Source: Capronia americana (Eukaryota > Ascomycota > Eurotiomycetes > Chaetothyriales > Herpotrichiellaceae). From it: a DNA stretch of 64,000 bases. Positions 34,369 through 45,700 of the stretch are shown here, piece by piece. The stretch is from contig JADWQD010000010.1 of the NCBI GenBank assembly GCA_016110215.1, positions 1,798,001 through 1,862,000 of the forward strand, given 5' to 3'. The number at the start of each line of letters is the position of its first letter. The first letter of the stretch is position 1. Made by a program: the position numbers and the translations under genes. A model generated the notes under the pieces. It had not been told where the DNA came from. It did not search any database and worked only from the letters and a program-made list of their open reading frames with translations.

Positions 34369-35396
34369 ATGGACAAAAGCCAGTACAAGAATGATGACTC
34401 TTGGTGTCGCAAGGCAGAGAAACATCTGCGCATCATCATCGTCGGCGCCGGGATCCAGATGGCACCAAACATGGCGCGCGTCCTGTCGAGACTGGGCTTG
34501 TTAGAACAGCTTCTCGAAAAGACCAATCTGCTTACGCGCAACTCGTTGCGCCGGTACCCCAACTACGAAGAACTGTCGACCGCGCCCCTGATGCCGGCTA
34601 TCGGCGACAAGTACGGCGCGCCCTTGGGAATCATCCACCGGGGCGATCTGCAGTGGATCATCCTCGAGCACGCACAGAGTCTCGGCATCGATATCCGAAC
34701 GGACCATCGTGTCGTGGACGACGACGAGGAGTTCAAGCCCCGCGTCCGGACCCAATCAGGCGAACAAGGGCTCCAAGCAAGAAATGCTGGATTTCTACAA
34801 GGGCTGGGCGCCCCTGATCCAGAACCTGCTCAGATACGTCCCCGAGGGCGAAGTCATGGAGTGGACGCTGAACATGCACCAGCCGCTCCCGACGTGGGTG
34901 GAGGGTTCGGTCGCCCTCATTGGTGACGCGTGCCACCCGATGTTGTGAGTATCGGCACTTCACGCAGTCTGAGTCTCATGGTGTTGACCCCGTGTGCAGG
35001 CCGTACGTCGCGCAATGTGCCGCGCAGGCGATCGAAGACGTGGGCGTGCTGACCGAGTGTCTCGCCCAGACCGGGGACATCAAAGTCGCCCTGGCGGTGT
35101 ACGAGCTCGTGCGCAAGGACCGCGCCGAGAAGATCCAGACCTCGACGGTCGACACGCGCGAGGCCCTCCACCTGCCCGACGGTCCGGAACAGCAGGCGCG
35201 GGACGAGATGATCAGACGTGCGGCCAAGGCCCAGGGTGGCCAGAACCCGGATAAGTGGGCGGACATCGAGTGGCAGCACTTCATGTATGGCGTGGACGTC
35301 ATGCAGAGGACCAGGGACGAGTGGGTCGAGCTTGTGGAGAAGGTCGAGGCCCGTCATTTGGACTTGATCAAGCGGATTACCAGCCACGGCATATAA
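34369..35396 (+). pseudogene. FAD-dependent monooxygenase (salicylate hydroxylase-like) with internal deletions and frameshift
   Basis: The 5' part reads HLRIIIVGAGI and passes directly into QMAPNMARVLSRLGLL. In intact relatives these lie about 30 residues apart, so the GxGxxG loop and following helix are missing. The frame continues through RGDLQWIILEHAQSLG and FKPRVRTQSGE, then jumps, in another frame, to SKQEMLDFYKGWAPLIQ. The central region of roughly 150 residues normally in between is absent. The C-terminal part is good: WTLNMHQPLPTWVEGS, ALIGDACHPML, then a 55-bp intron (34945-34999) and PYVAQCAAQAIEDVGVL. Two deletions plus a frame change with the FAD loop lost indicate a non-functional gene. 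Its normal role would be aromatic hydroxylation. Confidence 0.8.
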
Positions 35397-35464
35397 AAAG
35401 AGAGTCATTGACGGGGGTTGCTTGCGGTCGCGGTTGCAGCAAATAGTGTACGCTTAGTTAATCC

Positions 35465-37597
35465 CTATACCTCCACGATCCTTGATTCCGGAGGGACATC
35501 CCACTTTTCCACCGTCCACTTCTTCCTCCGCACATTGTCGCGATAGGCACCAGCCCACGGGACGCTCAGTCCGCAGAGGCGATGCTGCCGTCGTGCATGT
35601 GCCAGAACACGACCATCCAGCGCTGCTTGAGGGTCGTTGCGCAGATCGGACGCCAACGCGCCGACGTCGCTCTTGTGCAGCAGGATGGCCGACCCGAGCA
35701 GCCCCGTCGGCTCTTCGAACAGCGCGCTCTCGTTATTGATGACGTCGACAGCAATCCACACTGTCAACACGGCCAGGACCGCCAGCGCGCCGAGCAGGAC
35801 GTTGGCGATCGAGTCGACGACGACGAGGCGCACGGTCGGCATGGTCAATGAGCCTTCGACTGTATTTCCGCCGGCGGCGCCCTCATCCGCGTGCCAGAGG
35901 AAACTGCTCACCATGACGGCGTGCGCGGCGGCGAAGAGCGAGGACGTCGCATTCATCATCACCTCCGGGGCGAAGGGCGATTGGGGGCCCGCATGCTTCC
36001 TCGCGTGCGCCAGTATGATGCGTCCGAAATCCGTGGCCGACGTCGTTGCCGTGTCGTCGACGATGCTTGGCTGGTGGAGCTGCTGCTCGAAATGCTGGTA
36101 GTAGACTGGCATGGGGTTGTCCAGGGATTGGAGCCCGTGCTCGTGCTCGTGGAAACTGTCGATGGCGGCGGAAGGAACCCCCAGCGCGTAAGTGACGTTC
36201 AGATTCCCCGAATGGCGAAAGTACGCCGTCCTGCAGGACAGGACTGTCGCCTCCGACGGCTCGATCGTGTCAGGGTCGGGGGTGTGGGCGGCCAGGACGA
36301 AGAGGCGGCTCAAGCCCGCGTCGAGGGGGCAGCTCACGTTGGAGAATGTCTGGAGGTAGTTCTCGAACCCGGCTGTCGCGGTGATGAGGGTGGGCGAGAA
36401 GTCGCAGCCGTGGTCCCGTGCGCCGAACGTCCAGCCGTTGCCGTCGGCAGTCTGGTCTAAGACGTATTCTCCCTTTGCGAGAGACCGGCACCGTAGACGC
36501 GCCGAGTAGGCCGTCGTGTTCGCCAGATAGGTCGCCAGCGTGCTTGGTTTCAGGGCCAGCGCGGGCCGTTCAAAGCTCTGAAAGCTCATGTTGGATGTCG
36601 TCCAGGCGGGGAACAACCCGCCGTACACGAGCGTGCTCGACACCACGTCCAGTACCGGCGTCAGGTCGGAATAGTAACCAAAGGCGGACGGCTGGAACGT
36701 CGAGCTGAGGCGTGTCTGTTTGGTGGCAACCATGGGGACAACGTCGGCGATGAAAAGGTGCGATGCCAGGGAGCTCAAAAACAGGCTGATCAGCAAGGCT
36801 GCGAGAAAGCTCACGCTCAGAGTCCAATGATTGTTCCGGATTGCTGTCCAGGGTCGAACCGCTGCGACCGTGCGGCGATAATCAAGCAAGATCGAGGTCT
36901 TGGTCTCCGAGCCGCCGGGCCGTCTCAATGCGACGAAAGGCTGCCTTTCACCGAGAGCGTCGATGACCGCCGCGAAATACAGGCCGAATATCTGGAATAC
37001 GAGCACCGGGAAGAAGGTCCACCACAAGCTCTGGCCGACCTGGTAGTTCAGCACGGTATTTGACGAGTTGGACACGTCGGCGAGGCCACGTCTCGAGTGG
37101 GAGATCACCTTGACGGCGACGATGCCTCCTACGAGACCCAGATCAAAGAGCAAGAAGGCCAGCAAGCCATGAGGAGTTAGCCAGAACGGCGTCCATTCCT
37201 TTGGGCTCCTGTTGCTGTAGAATCGCCGGCAGCGACCGATGAAGCTGTCCGTGGGAGCCTGACCCTGAGCAGCATTTGGCAGTGGAGTGTGACCACCGGC
37301 AGACGTGGGGCCAGCCGCGTTTTGAGATGTTGCAGGGGCAGCGGTATTCTGAGTTGATGAAGGTGGGGGTGTCAACGGCGCGGGATGCGTCGCGTGAGGG
37401 TTCACAGCGGGGAGAGCCGGTAATCTACTGAGCGGGACTGCTGGGAGCTGCCAGGAGCCCGCGGGGGATGACGCGGTTGGTCCTGTTGATTGCGACGAAG
37501 CAGGTGGGTTCATCGAGGCCGATGAAGTTGCAGAGGCGGGTGCACCAGAATGGCCCCCTGAAGCCTGGCTGCCAGGATGTGTCTGCGTCGAAGCCAT
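35465..37597 (-). CDS. DUF3433-like multi-pass membrane protein
   Basis: A single exon encodes 710 residues. The first 115 residues are disordered and rich in Ser, Thr, Pro and Ala. WTPFWLTPHGLLAFLL leads into the first membrane helix (143-164); further helices lie at about 191-213 and 260-283, and one near 605-625. Between them is a large, probably extracytoplasmic domain of about 320 residues with many N-glycosylation sequons (for example NMSF, NVSC, NVTY, NATS) and several Cys. A short basic tail follows. The layout and the W-x-P-x-x-L entry into helix 1 resemble fungal DUF3433 proteins, whose function is unknown. Plasma-membrane or secretory-pathway location is inferred. Confidence 0.72.
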   Translation of the reverse strand: MASTQTHPGSQASGGHSGAPASATSSASMNPPASSQSTGPTASSPAGSWQLPAVPLSRLPALPAVNPHATHPAPLTPPPSSTQNTAAPATSQNAAGPTSAGGHTPLPNAAQGQAPTDSFIGRCRRFYSNRSPKEWTPFWLTPHGLLAFLLFDLGLVGGIVAVKVISHSRRGLADVSNSSNTVLNYQVGQSLWWTFFPVLVFQIFGLYFAAVIDALGERQPFVALRRPGGSETKTSILLDYRRTVAAVRPWTAIRNNHWTLSVSFLAALLISLFLSSLASHLFIADVVPMVATKQTRLSSTFQPSAFGYYSDLTPVLDVVSSTLVYGGLFPAWTTSNMSFQSFERPALALKPSTLATYLANTTAYSARLRCRSLAKGEYVLDQTADGNGWTFGARDHGCDFSPTLITATAGFENYLQTFSNVSCPLDAGLSRLFVLAAHTPDPDTIEPSEATVLSCRTAYFRHSGNLNVTYALGVPSAAIDSFHEHEHGLQSLDNPMPVYYQHFEQQLHQPSIVDDTATTSATDFGRIILAHARKHAGPQSPFAPEVMMNATSSLFAAAHAVMVSSFLWHADEGAAGGNTVEGSLTMPTVRLVVVDSIANVLLGALAVLAVLTVWIAVDVINNESALFEEPTGLLGSAILLHKSDVGALASDLRNDPQAALDGRVLAHARRQHRLCGLSVPWAGAYRDNVRRKKWTVEKWDVPPESRIVEV

Positions 37598-38250
37598 GAC
37601 TAGCTCTCAGTTCCTAGAGTCCGGTGAAAATGAGATAGGTGCGTTACCAATCGCCCGTGCAATGAAATAGAGACCGGCATGGCTCGTCACACACAGCTTC
37701 TGCGGCCCTGCCTTTGTATTCGAGGCATCGCCTACTCGTCAGTCAGCAAGGGCGCTAGCTGTATCAGGTGCCAGGAACGTGGACAGTATGCCTTGGCTAA
37801 CGGAGGTGCAACAGAGCCACACTCTGCCCTATACTATGAAGCATTGAGCGTTCGTCCGATGGTAAGGCGCAATGGAGGGGTCCTCTGTGGCCAGACTCTT
37901 TCTCAGCTGGAGGTGAATTCGCCGTGGCGTTCACGCCATGGCTGACCACATCTGCCGCGATTGGATGTTGATCCAGATCGCTTCAGGCAGCAGTTCGTTT
38001 GGGGCAACACATGAGGATGGGCATCGCCTAGCCGTTGCCACACTCTGGCGTCCACGGGTCTCGTGCACTTCACAAAGCCATGTTTCCAGCCGGCACGACT
38101 TCGAGGAATTGGCAAGGCGGAAAGTTCACAGACACAGGCTGCCGGGATGCTCGCGGAGATAAATCCTCAGCACGTCCGCCTTGGATATCAGTTCTCGTTT
38201 CTCCGCTCGTAGCTCGTCGCCAACCGCAGATATTCGTTCCATTTGACACG
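37598..38250. other. Intergenic region
   Basis: 650 bp between divergent starts. No supported coding frame, RNA or repeat. Confidence 0.5.
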
Positions 38251-39048
38251 ATGCTCTCCGCGTTCTTGATTTTATGCGGCCCCGTCCTAGCCCTTGCACA
38301 GACGACTCAAATAACAAAATGCTGGTCCGGCGGAACGACATATGTTACCACCCTGCCTGCGTGTAACAATTTTGCAAGCTCGCATTCGAAGTGTTTTGCG
38401 CTGCCCGGCCCAACTTCAGTGGACACGCCGGCGTTCAAGGACTGCATTTGCGAGCAGAAGTTCTTCGATCTGATCGTCGAGTACGTGTCACTTTCATACG
38501 GTGTGCACACCGTACAGTCCTGACCTTGTCGCAGCTGCCAGAGCGAGACCCGCCTGTGCTTGGAGTCACTCGAAGAAGACGGCGCTGCGCAGCAAGCGAT
38601 CTCGAATTGGCACCAAGAATGCAACACGTGGATCGACTTCAGGGTCACCACCCCAGTATTGTCCACCCCGTCGGTCACCCTACCCCCGCTTGCAGAGTGT
38701 GAGGCCATCAAGACGGTGTGCAAGATCGGGGGCGACTTGACCCAGTCTTGCAAGCAGCTGTATGGATCTTACACGGACCTGCTCGCCCACCCCAAACTGC
38801 AGAGTTGCCTTTGTAAGCCAAGCATACTGTCCATGGAGTCGCGATGCATCGTGGATGGCGACATCATCTGCAAGACCCAGTCGGCGTCGGTGGGCGATCT
38901 CGATCTGTGGAGGGAATGTCCAGTAAGTTTGAATCCGAGCCGTCCCAAGGCATCGCTCAAGCCCTCTCCACAGTTGACGGCACGGCCAACTGCTGCTCGG
39001 GTCGAAGCCAGAGCAACCCCGCCCGAGATCCGATCCTGGTATGCATAA
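38251..39048 (+). CDS. Secreted cysteine-rich protein of unknown function
   Basis: Exons 38251-38480, 38535-38922 and 38974-39048 give 230 residues. The start MLSAFLILCGPVLALAQ is a clear signal peptide. The mature part has about 15 cysteines in paired patterns (KDCICEQK, then DCQSETRLCLESL, WHQECNTW, ECEAIKTVCK, SCLCKPS), suggesting a repeated disulfide-rich fold; two halves may each carry a C-x-C/C-x(n)-C unit. The second intron (51 bp) is a multiple of three and has no stop, so its retention would only lengthen the product by 17 residues. The C-terminal tail is Pro/Ala-rich. Resembles secreted Cys-rich proteins of ascomycetes; effector or wall function cannot be told apart. Confidence 0.7.
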
Positions 39049-40050
39049 ATGCGGGGCTTGCGGCTGACGGAGAGAAGTGTGCATGCTGTCGGGAGTTCCG
39101 GTGGCGGTCAGGTCTTCGATTTCAGGTCTTGACATCTCAAGCTTTTTCTCGTCCGATGTTGCAAAAATGGATAATTTCGAGGGTACTTTCCATCTTCTCA
39201 TATCCGTAGACGCCTCATGAATCGATGCTTCAGACGGCGTTGTAGCCTTCCGATGTCCCATTGAAGCCGAAGACGTTCGTGCACGGGGTGTGAAGCCTAG
39301 ACAAGCCTCGGTTGTGGAGGTTGTGGCGGACATCAGGAAGCTTGAATGAGCTTCGCCTAACCGGGGTGTTGCTGCCTAGTATCGCGAGCTTCTCCATCTT
39401 CTCGCATCATGTCCCGGCGAAGACGCCTTGGAAGGAGGCCTAGACCGATACGTTTAGGGTCGTGGCTTCATGCAAGCTGCATGTGACTGCTTCTTTCAGA
39501 TGCCCAACTTACTCGATTCGTCCTGCTACATTTCAGCTCTCGCTTCTCGGCCTCCTCCCTGGCAATTCCTTCTCTTTCCGAGACAAGCTCGGCCTGACTG
39601 TGCTCTAGAACTGGCTCATCTGAGCCCCTTGGCGACCGAGTCTCAGCATGATTGCCTTACCCTGAACCCTCGAAAACAGGAGACGGATTTTCATAACCCA
39701 GACCTTCGTTTCATCATTAATACTCCAGTGTGTGTACTACTCTGATAGCGGATCGGGCGATGATGTCGTTGCTACCTGGCGCACTCCCTCCGCGTTTGAG
39801 ATCTGCGAGAGACTCCGTCTAGCTCTGCCGCCGTGAGATTGGTCGTCGGAGGTGGTCCAGACTGACCGGTTGAGTACTTTGTTCGCAATCATCTCTGTCG
39901 GTCGTCTCGTGGTATGAGATGTGCGGGTCGCTGACTTCCACCACGGATGAACACGTTGTCACATACGACACGCATTGCCGCCCCCAAACAGCGCATATGG
40001 GTGTCGCGAAGTCGCTATAATGTGCGCCGAGAAACTCATGCTTTCTGGGA
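39049..40050. other. Intergenic region between convergent genes
   Basis: 1 kb between the 3' ends of the Cys-rich protein and PNGase A genes. Nothing coding supported. Confidence 0.5.
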
Positions 40051-42009
40051 CTACGGTTGGTCTTGGGGTCTGCCGTGGAATGTTGCCTGATCTTCGATGA
40101 CGGTATCGTTGACAGCAACTACGTGGCGACGATAGAGTTCAACATGCCTTTGTGATCCGGCTTTCGGATCATTGGCCGGAATGCCGGACAATATCAGATC
40201 CTGCTCTGTTGTCGCAGGACTTGTAGAAACATTCTCGTGTCTGAAATAGATCGCGCTTCCGTTCTGGGTCGTGCTTAAGCAACTGCCCACGAACGCTCCA
40301 TGGCGCCGGGGCCAGCCCACAGTGTACGCATCTGAGTCATTGAACAGGTCTAGGCCGGTGGGAAACACCGACTGGCCGTACACTTGGATATCCTGTCCTC
40401 GACTGATTGTGGCGGATATGAAGAGCGTGTGGGCTGTCTTATCTTGGACGGTGGTGCTCTTGACGTAAAGAGGGTAGCTGAAGGTCCGAGAATAGCCTTC
40501 CGACGAAGCCACGCTGCCGCTCATATGCTGTGTTGTCACTTGGGTCACCCCGAAGTCGGAGATGTAGTCCCAATTGGAGTATATGAGAGATTGCCGCCAG
40601 GATGCTGCCTTGATACCATGGGAGGTCTCCACTCGTGACGAGACGCTCAACTCGCGGGTGACGTCGAGAGTATTCGTCAGCGTCTGGTTGGTGCCATTAG
40701 GACTGGCACCGATCTCGGAGTAGAGCAGCAGAGAAGGTCCGGGCACGAGGGGAGTCGGGTTTGTCCCGGTGGTGACCGTTCCATCGTGGTCGAGCCAGAT
40801 GAATATCTTTCCTGTGATGACCTGTGGGCTGTGAGCACGAGGCGCCACAACTCTTGTTTAGCTTACCCAATAGCTTCCCACCGTTTCAGAGAGCCGACCG
40901 TGGCCCTTCCCGTCGTCATCGATCCCGACCACTCTGATTGCAAAAGCGTGGCTTTCACCGTCGCATAGCAGGGGCAGCCAGGGCGTAATATCGATTTCAT
41001 CTTCACGGATATCGAATGCATCGATACCGACTACGGGTCGCCAGAAGCCGGGCACGATGCCACCGGTGAAGATGACCGGAAACGGCCAGACGACGCCGGC
41101 CAAGCGGCCATCGATCAGAAGCTGGATTTCCCGGAACGGTGAGTGACCGGGAAGGGGATCTGGCCCGAAGGTGTGGACATTCGAGGAGAACACATTGGAG
41201 TACCAGAACTCTACGCGGCAAAAGGTCAACTCGGGGTATCTCGACCGGATAGACCGACGCACCTTCGTCCATCTGGCCCGTGGCGGCGACGGTGAACACC
41301 GCACGTTCCACATTCTGCGGTAGCACGATGCTGTCTTCGGCCGTAACACGGGGGTAATGGGACGATTTCCGGAAGTCGATGGCGCTTCGTCGGGTCGGTA
41401 TCGGCAGAATGATATCTGCGGGATCAATTGTGGTCACGGACTCGAAGAACGTCGCCTGCAAGGTAACGTTGAAAGCGGCGGTATAATTCTCATTGATGAG
41501 GTTGCCAAGGTCGAAGACGAGCTGTTGAGGCTCGAGAAAGAGGGAGAGGAGGTACGACACGTCCTTGACGTGTGTCCAACTGCGGGCCAATTAGCATTAT
41601 TCAGAGAGAGTGGTGCGGGCTCGCCATACATGATACCGTCGCGGGTAGGTTCAGCTGTGCTGGTCCGCCAGACTTCGACATCTCCTAGGTAGGCCACCGC
41701 CAGGCGATCGAACTGTCTTCCGGCAGCTTCAACGGTGAGATTCAGCGTGACACGGTTGAAAGAGCACGCCGGCGGTACGTAAGAACCAACGAACGGGTCC
41801 CCATAGCTGTTGCCGAACGAATGGACCATCAGGGTTTGAGTGACGACGCAGCCATAGTCGTGTACGTCGGCTGCTACTGGCAATCCTTGGCCATTGCTGA
41901 GCAGACTCGCTTGTGCCACTCCCCGTGGTGCGAGGAGAGGTGGGGACACTTGGAAGACGCGCAGAACTGATGATGCAGCGACAGCGACCGCCTGTTCCAG
42001 GATCCGCAT
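40051..42009 (-). CDS. Peptide N-glycosidase A-like amidase
   Basis: Four exons, 41630-42009, 41263-41579, 40867-41210 and 40051-40821, with introns of 45-52 bp, encode 603 residues. Family landmarks come in order: LRVFQVSPPLLAP at the domain start, CSFNRVTLNLTVEAAGRQFDR, LGDVEVWRTSTAEPT, then across intron 1 IWTHVKDVS, QLVFDLGNLINENYT, EFWYSNVFSSN (across intron 2), HSPFREIQLLIDG, WPFPVIFTGGIVPGFWRP, GIDAFDIRE and SYWVITGKIFIWLD (across intron 3). PNGase A removes N-glycans from glycopeptides in the secretory or extracellular space. With this ATG no clear signal peptide is seen; an extra 5' exon ending at the GTAAGT donor near 42078 could supply one. Confidence 0.88.
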
Positions 42010-42367
42010 ATCTGCCTGGCAGGCGCAAAGCAGACCTTCCAAGGCACGATAATTCAACGAACGATCGAGAGCCGACACCAGGGTGTACTTACCAAATTCG
42101 ACCCACGCTGAGGCACTGGAACAATACGAGATGAGCTGCCGATAGCGAGATACTCCGTGTTACGACGCTATGCAGGCACTCGAGTACGTTCTGAGATTTC
42201 CGATTCCGTAACTTAGCACAGACATGGCATCGGCCGGACGATAGACACTCTGCGCGAGCAGGTTGTATTGAGCATGAATACGTGGACAAGGGGGCGATCA
42301 AGATTCAATTCAGAGCGAGGTGAGCGAACATTAAGATTCGCGGAGTTGTTGGTGATCCACCGTATTT
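42010..42367. other. Intergenic region, probable 5' leader intron of PNGase A
   Basis: On the minus strand a consensus donor GTAAGT lies near 42092 and an acceptor TGCCAG near 42016. This suggests an upstream leader exon, but its frame runs into a stop without an ATG. Otherwise the divergent promoter for the cyclin. Confidence 0.4.
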
Positions 42368-43279
42368 ATGCGGCTCCCCAGATGGCTTCAACATTCGTCT
42401 TCTCTGCTCACATTCGACCAAAATGTAACCTACTCCAGCTGCGGGCTCCCTATGGCGCCGGCATCTGCAATCGAACACCTCTGTAATCCTCTAGTCACCG
42501 CCGACCAGCTCGTACAGCTCAAAGGCCTCGACGACGAAGATGGCCCGTCGATAAGATTCGCTCAATTCCAGCTCATTTCGGCCGCGGGCATCCTCATGCG
42601 CCTCGGCCAAGAAGTCATTGCCCATGCCATAATCCTGCTGCAGCGCTTCCTCGTGTCCAGCCGGCCAGCCGACCGAGCAGGATTCAGCCACAAAGCCTAC
42701 ACAGCGGCCTCGATCTACCTCGCCGCCAAAGTTTCCGCGACACCGGTGTCACCTCGATCAGTGATCAACGTCTACGCCTACCTGATGTCGAAGAGTTCGC
42801 CCCTGAGGTTCATCAACGCAGCTGGGGCTTCCTCGGAGAGCCGACCTCAGGACTATTATGTATCGGAAGGGACATACGAAAGAGAAAGACAGCGGCTGTT
42901 TGCCTGTGAGAGCATGATACTGGCGGGCATTGGCTTCGACACACGGGTCGCCCTGCCCTACACTTTGGCCTTGACATATATGCAGGCGTTGGGGGTGTCG
43001 TCGACACGGCTGGCGGAACGAGTCTTCGAGCATTTGAACGCCGGGTTGCTCTCTCCCCAGCTCTTGTACCTCACCCATCAGCCGAACGCGTTTGCTGTAG
43101 GGGCGATCTATCTGGCAGCGAGAGAGATCGGTGTTAAGCTGGTTGAACAGAATTGGTGGGAGGTGTTCGACGTCGAGAGGGAGGATCTAGGATTTCTCGT
43201 CCTGTCCTACGGAAGCGTGGCCAATTTCGCTGAAGCGGAAGCGTTGAAGTGGGACCAAAATTCTGTGGTCCTGGACTGA
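42368..43279 (+). CDS. Cyclin-fold protein (cyclin L/transcriptional cyclin-like)
   Basis: A single exon encodes 303 residues. The likely family start is the internal Met29 (42452, MAPASAIEHLCNPL), since relatives begin about there; the first ATG at 42368 adds 28 residues. Two cyclin boxes are visible: RFAQFQLISAAGILMRLGQEV with AASIYLAAKVSATPVSPRSV in the first, and ESMILAGIGFDTRVALPYTL with SPQLLYLTHQPNAFAVGAIYLAAR in the second. The C-terminus WWEVFDVEREDLGFLV is also typical. Such cyclins pair with transcription- or splicing-linked CDKs in the nucleus. The exact partner is not determined; cyclin L/Bur2-type are the options. Confidence 0.85.
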   Translation: MRLPRWLQHSSSLLTFDQNVTYSSCGLPMAPASAIEHLCNPLVTADQLVQLKGLDDEDGPSIRFAQFQLISAAGILMRLGQEVIAHAIILLQRFLVSSRPADRAGFSHKAYTAASIYLAAKVSATPVSPRSVINVYAYLMSKSSPLRFINAAGASSESRPQDYYVSEGTYERERQRLFACESMILAGIGFDTRVALPYTLALTYMQALGVSSTRLAERVFEHLNAGLLSPQLLYLTHQPNAFAVGAIYLAAREIGVKLVEQNWWEVFDVEREDLGFLVLSYGSVANFAEAEALKWDQNSVVLD

Positions 43280-43499
43280 GCTCGTCAGACCGACCGCACC
43301 TCGAATGTCGGACGACGGGGACGACCTCACGCTCCGCTTGACCGGGCTACCGATCTTTTTTTTTCGACATATGGTCGCGTCCCATAGATTCGATGGACCT
43401 TCGCTGTCTCTTGCCTGATCGGCCCCGAAGGCAGCCGTGACAAACAGCGGGAACAAAGAGCCCTCCGGACAGACCCAGGGGCTCTGAAAACTCTTCTCG

Positions 43500-44027
43500 C
43501 TAACCCAGAAGATTTCGGACAAACAACAACACGCTCGCCAGCAGGCTCTTCCTGGAAAACGTCCTCTCGAGTCTCAAGGATCTGAGGTACCACTCGCCAT
43601 CTTTGCACAGCCAAGTCTCATGGTAATATCCGCCTCCGCGCATCCAGAACAGCCCCAACGAGTTCTTCAAGATGATTTGGTCCTGCATGCTCCATATCGC
43701 ATAGACTTCCTCCTCGCCGATCTGGCGGAGATCGCCCACACCGACGAGATGCAAGGTCCGGACGTCCGCGAAGTTCTTCTTGAGGTTTGCGGTGAACGCC
43801 TTCGGCGAGGGGAAGGTGAGGGCCGTCCTCCCCACGGTCATGGGAGAACCGTCAGGGTTGAAGAATGCGAAAATCGAGTCGGGCAGGCCCAATGTCTCGA
43901 ATTTATCCCATTGTTTCGTGTCGATGTAGCGGCAGTATTGCGCCTTCTTGCCGCGGATTGTTTCTGCGACTTCGGGTTTGACCTGCATGTTGGCCAAGCT
44001 TTCATGGTACTGCCTTCGGGCAAGCAT
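43500..44027 (-). CDS. SnoaL-like (NTF2-fold) protein
   Basis: A single exon encodes 175 residues. The N-terminal helices (EVAETIRGKKAQYCRYIDTKQWDKF) followed by a curved sheet with TLHLVGVGDLRQIG, EEEVYAIWSMQDQ, GGGYYHETWLCKDGEWYL and SLRLERTF form the usual SnoaL/NTF2-like pattern. These small alpha-plus-beta barrels include polyketide cyclases, scytalone-dehydratase-like enzymes and many uncharacterised proteins. No signal peptide; a hydrophobic stretch ends the protein (LLASVLLFVRNLLG). No biosynthetic partner gene lies next to it, so the substrate is unknown. Convergent with the cyclin. Confidence 0.78.
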   Translation of the reverse strand: MLARRQYHESLANMQVKPEVAETIRGKKAQYCRYIDTKQWDKFETLGLPDSIFAFFNPDGSPMTVGRTALTFPSPKAFTANLKKNFADVRTLHLVGVGDLRQIGEEEVYAIWSMQDQIILKNSLGLFWMRGGGYYHETWLCKDGEWYLRSLRLERTFSRKSLLASVLLFVRNLLG

Positions 44028-45700
44028 AGGTCGTCGAGCGACGTGTTATGTACCAGTACCACCGCTCGCGGCATGGAAAGGGGCAGGATTGCCGTCGGGG
44101 CAATAATTGCTCCGCGCTCTGCGGCCACAGGAAAGGTATTTGGCCGGCGGCTCTCGCTGTAGCGTTTCTATCCACACAGAGAGGGAGAGTCGGATGGCGG
44201 GCTCCATTTGCTGCATTGAGAATGAATGCCGGAGGATAAGAAACTTTCTAAGATATGGCATCAAAGCCTGGAGCAGTTTCTTCTCCGCAGGGGTCGCGAC
44301 AAGCGTCTGCAATCTCTGCCAATGCCATATCGACTTCCCTCCCGCCCTCGATGCCTTCTCAGATCATTATCCGCTGATCTAGGCTTGTATAATACTTCTT
44401 GTCTCTTCTTAGTGGTCTGGCCAGGAGGAAATTATTCTTCGTAGTGAAGCGCTTATTCAAGGCTAGAATATCCGATTCACCCTCCCACCTCTCAATGGAA
44501 GTCAGCATGGGACAAGCTGATCAGAATGACCCCCTGGAAAAGGCACAGGCCCTGATCGAGAAACCGTGAGAAGCCTGAGGTCGCAGAAAGCCAGACTCTC
44601 CCAGTCTGGTACTGTAAGCTGGCGGAACTCTGTTGTATTGATTGCCCAAAAGTCATAGGACCTTTGAAGCTTGTCGATTATGGTCCATCACTAGTTACCC
44701 TCAATGTTACTGCACCGCAGCTCGAATCAATGCAAGTCATCGTGTCCATCCAATCGAGCTAACCCCGTGTTCAGATCCTCCCTGTCTTTGAACTGTCCTA
44801 TCCACCAGATGACATCTTCCAGCGCTTTTGATTTCGCCTAGCATCCAATCCACTAGTATGGCATGCAATGCAGGAACCGGTCGAGGTAATCTGAAAGGGG
44901 CCTGCTCAGCGCATTATTACAGACCTCCCCAGCAACCGTATATCTCAGATCAGATCGCAGCCCGTTATAGGATGTATCAACCAGCACTTTGTATTCTTCT
45001 TCTTTACCACTCCCTTAATTTACCTCCAGCTCTAATAACTTAGATAGAGTCACCAGGGCCTTTATAAATATCTTGGTATAGAGGTAGATGGTTTTCAACG
45101 TGGAATGCTAAGACAAGGGATCTCTCTCCACATGCTGCTTTCGTTTAGCCCTTTTCGAACCCCAGGCTCGTAGCAGGCTCGTCAAAACCAGTGCCTGACC
45201 AGAAGAATCAGAGTCTCTGCGTTCCATGCTGTCTGCGTCACAGAGGAGACAAGGAAGGGGCCAGCTTCTGCAGGGTCGAGGAATCAAACGAAGATTCATG
45301 TGAGAAAGTGTTCGCCAATGATACCTTTTCTACAGTGCCGGCCTCGAGTGATCCGATCCCTTTTCAGAAAAACATCAGTCTCGCAATTCGACGTGAAAGA
45401 TGAAGCTGTGTCGGATAGTGCTTGTAGCCAACGACCAGGTCCCACTGCGACATGAAACTGAGGTTCCACAAGTTCCATGTGTTGCGCACGTTGTGTCCTG
45501 GCGACAGGATGTGTAAAAAGCCACAAAGCGTCCCGATGGTGGTCGCGAGACGGCATTAAGAAATCAACTTCTTGCTGTCGTCTTTAGGGACAAGCCCGGA
45601 ATCACCTAATTCGGGAAAGTCGCCAAAAAAATGTTTGAGAATGTTTTTGTCCCTACGGAAGTTAGTAATGAGTTCGGAGGTACAGATTACTCGGGAGGGC
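44028..45700. other. Gene-poor region, left part
   Basis: 1.7 kb with no supported protein gene. Frames are short. Composition is visibly more A/T-rich than the gene regions, especially 44990-45080. No element ends could be paired. Confidence 0.45.

Noticed and set aside
43838..44312. Minus-strand frames upstream of the SnoaL-like gene
   Set aside because: No family resemblance and no good splice into the SnoaL-like start, which already begins the domain.
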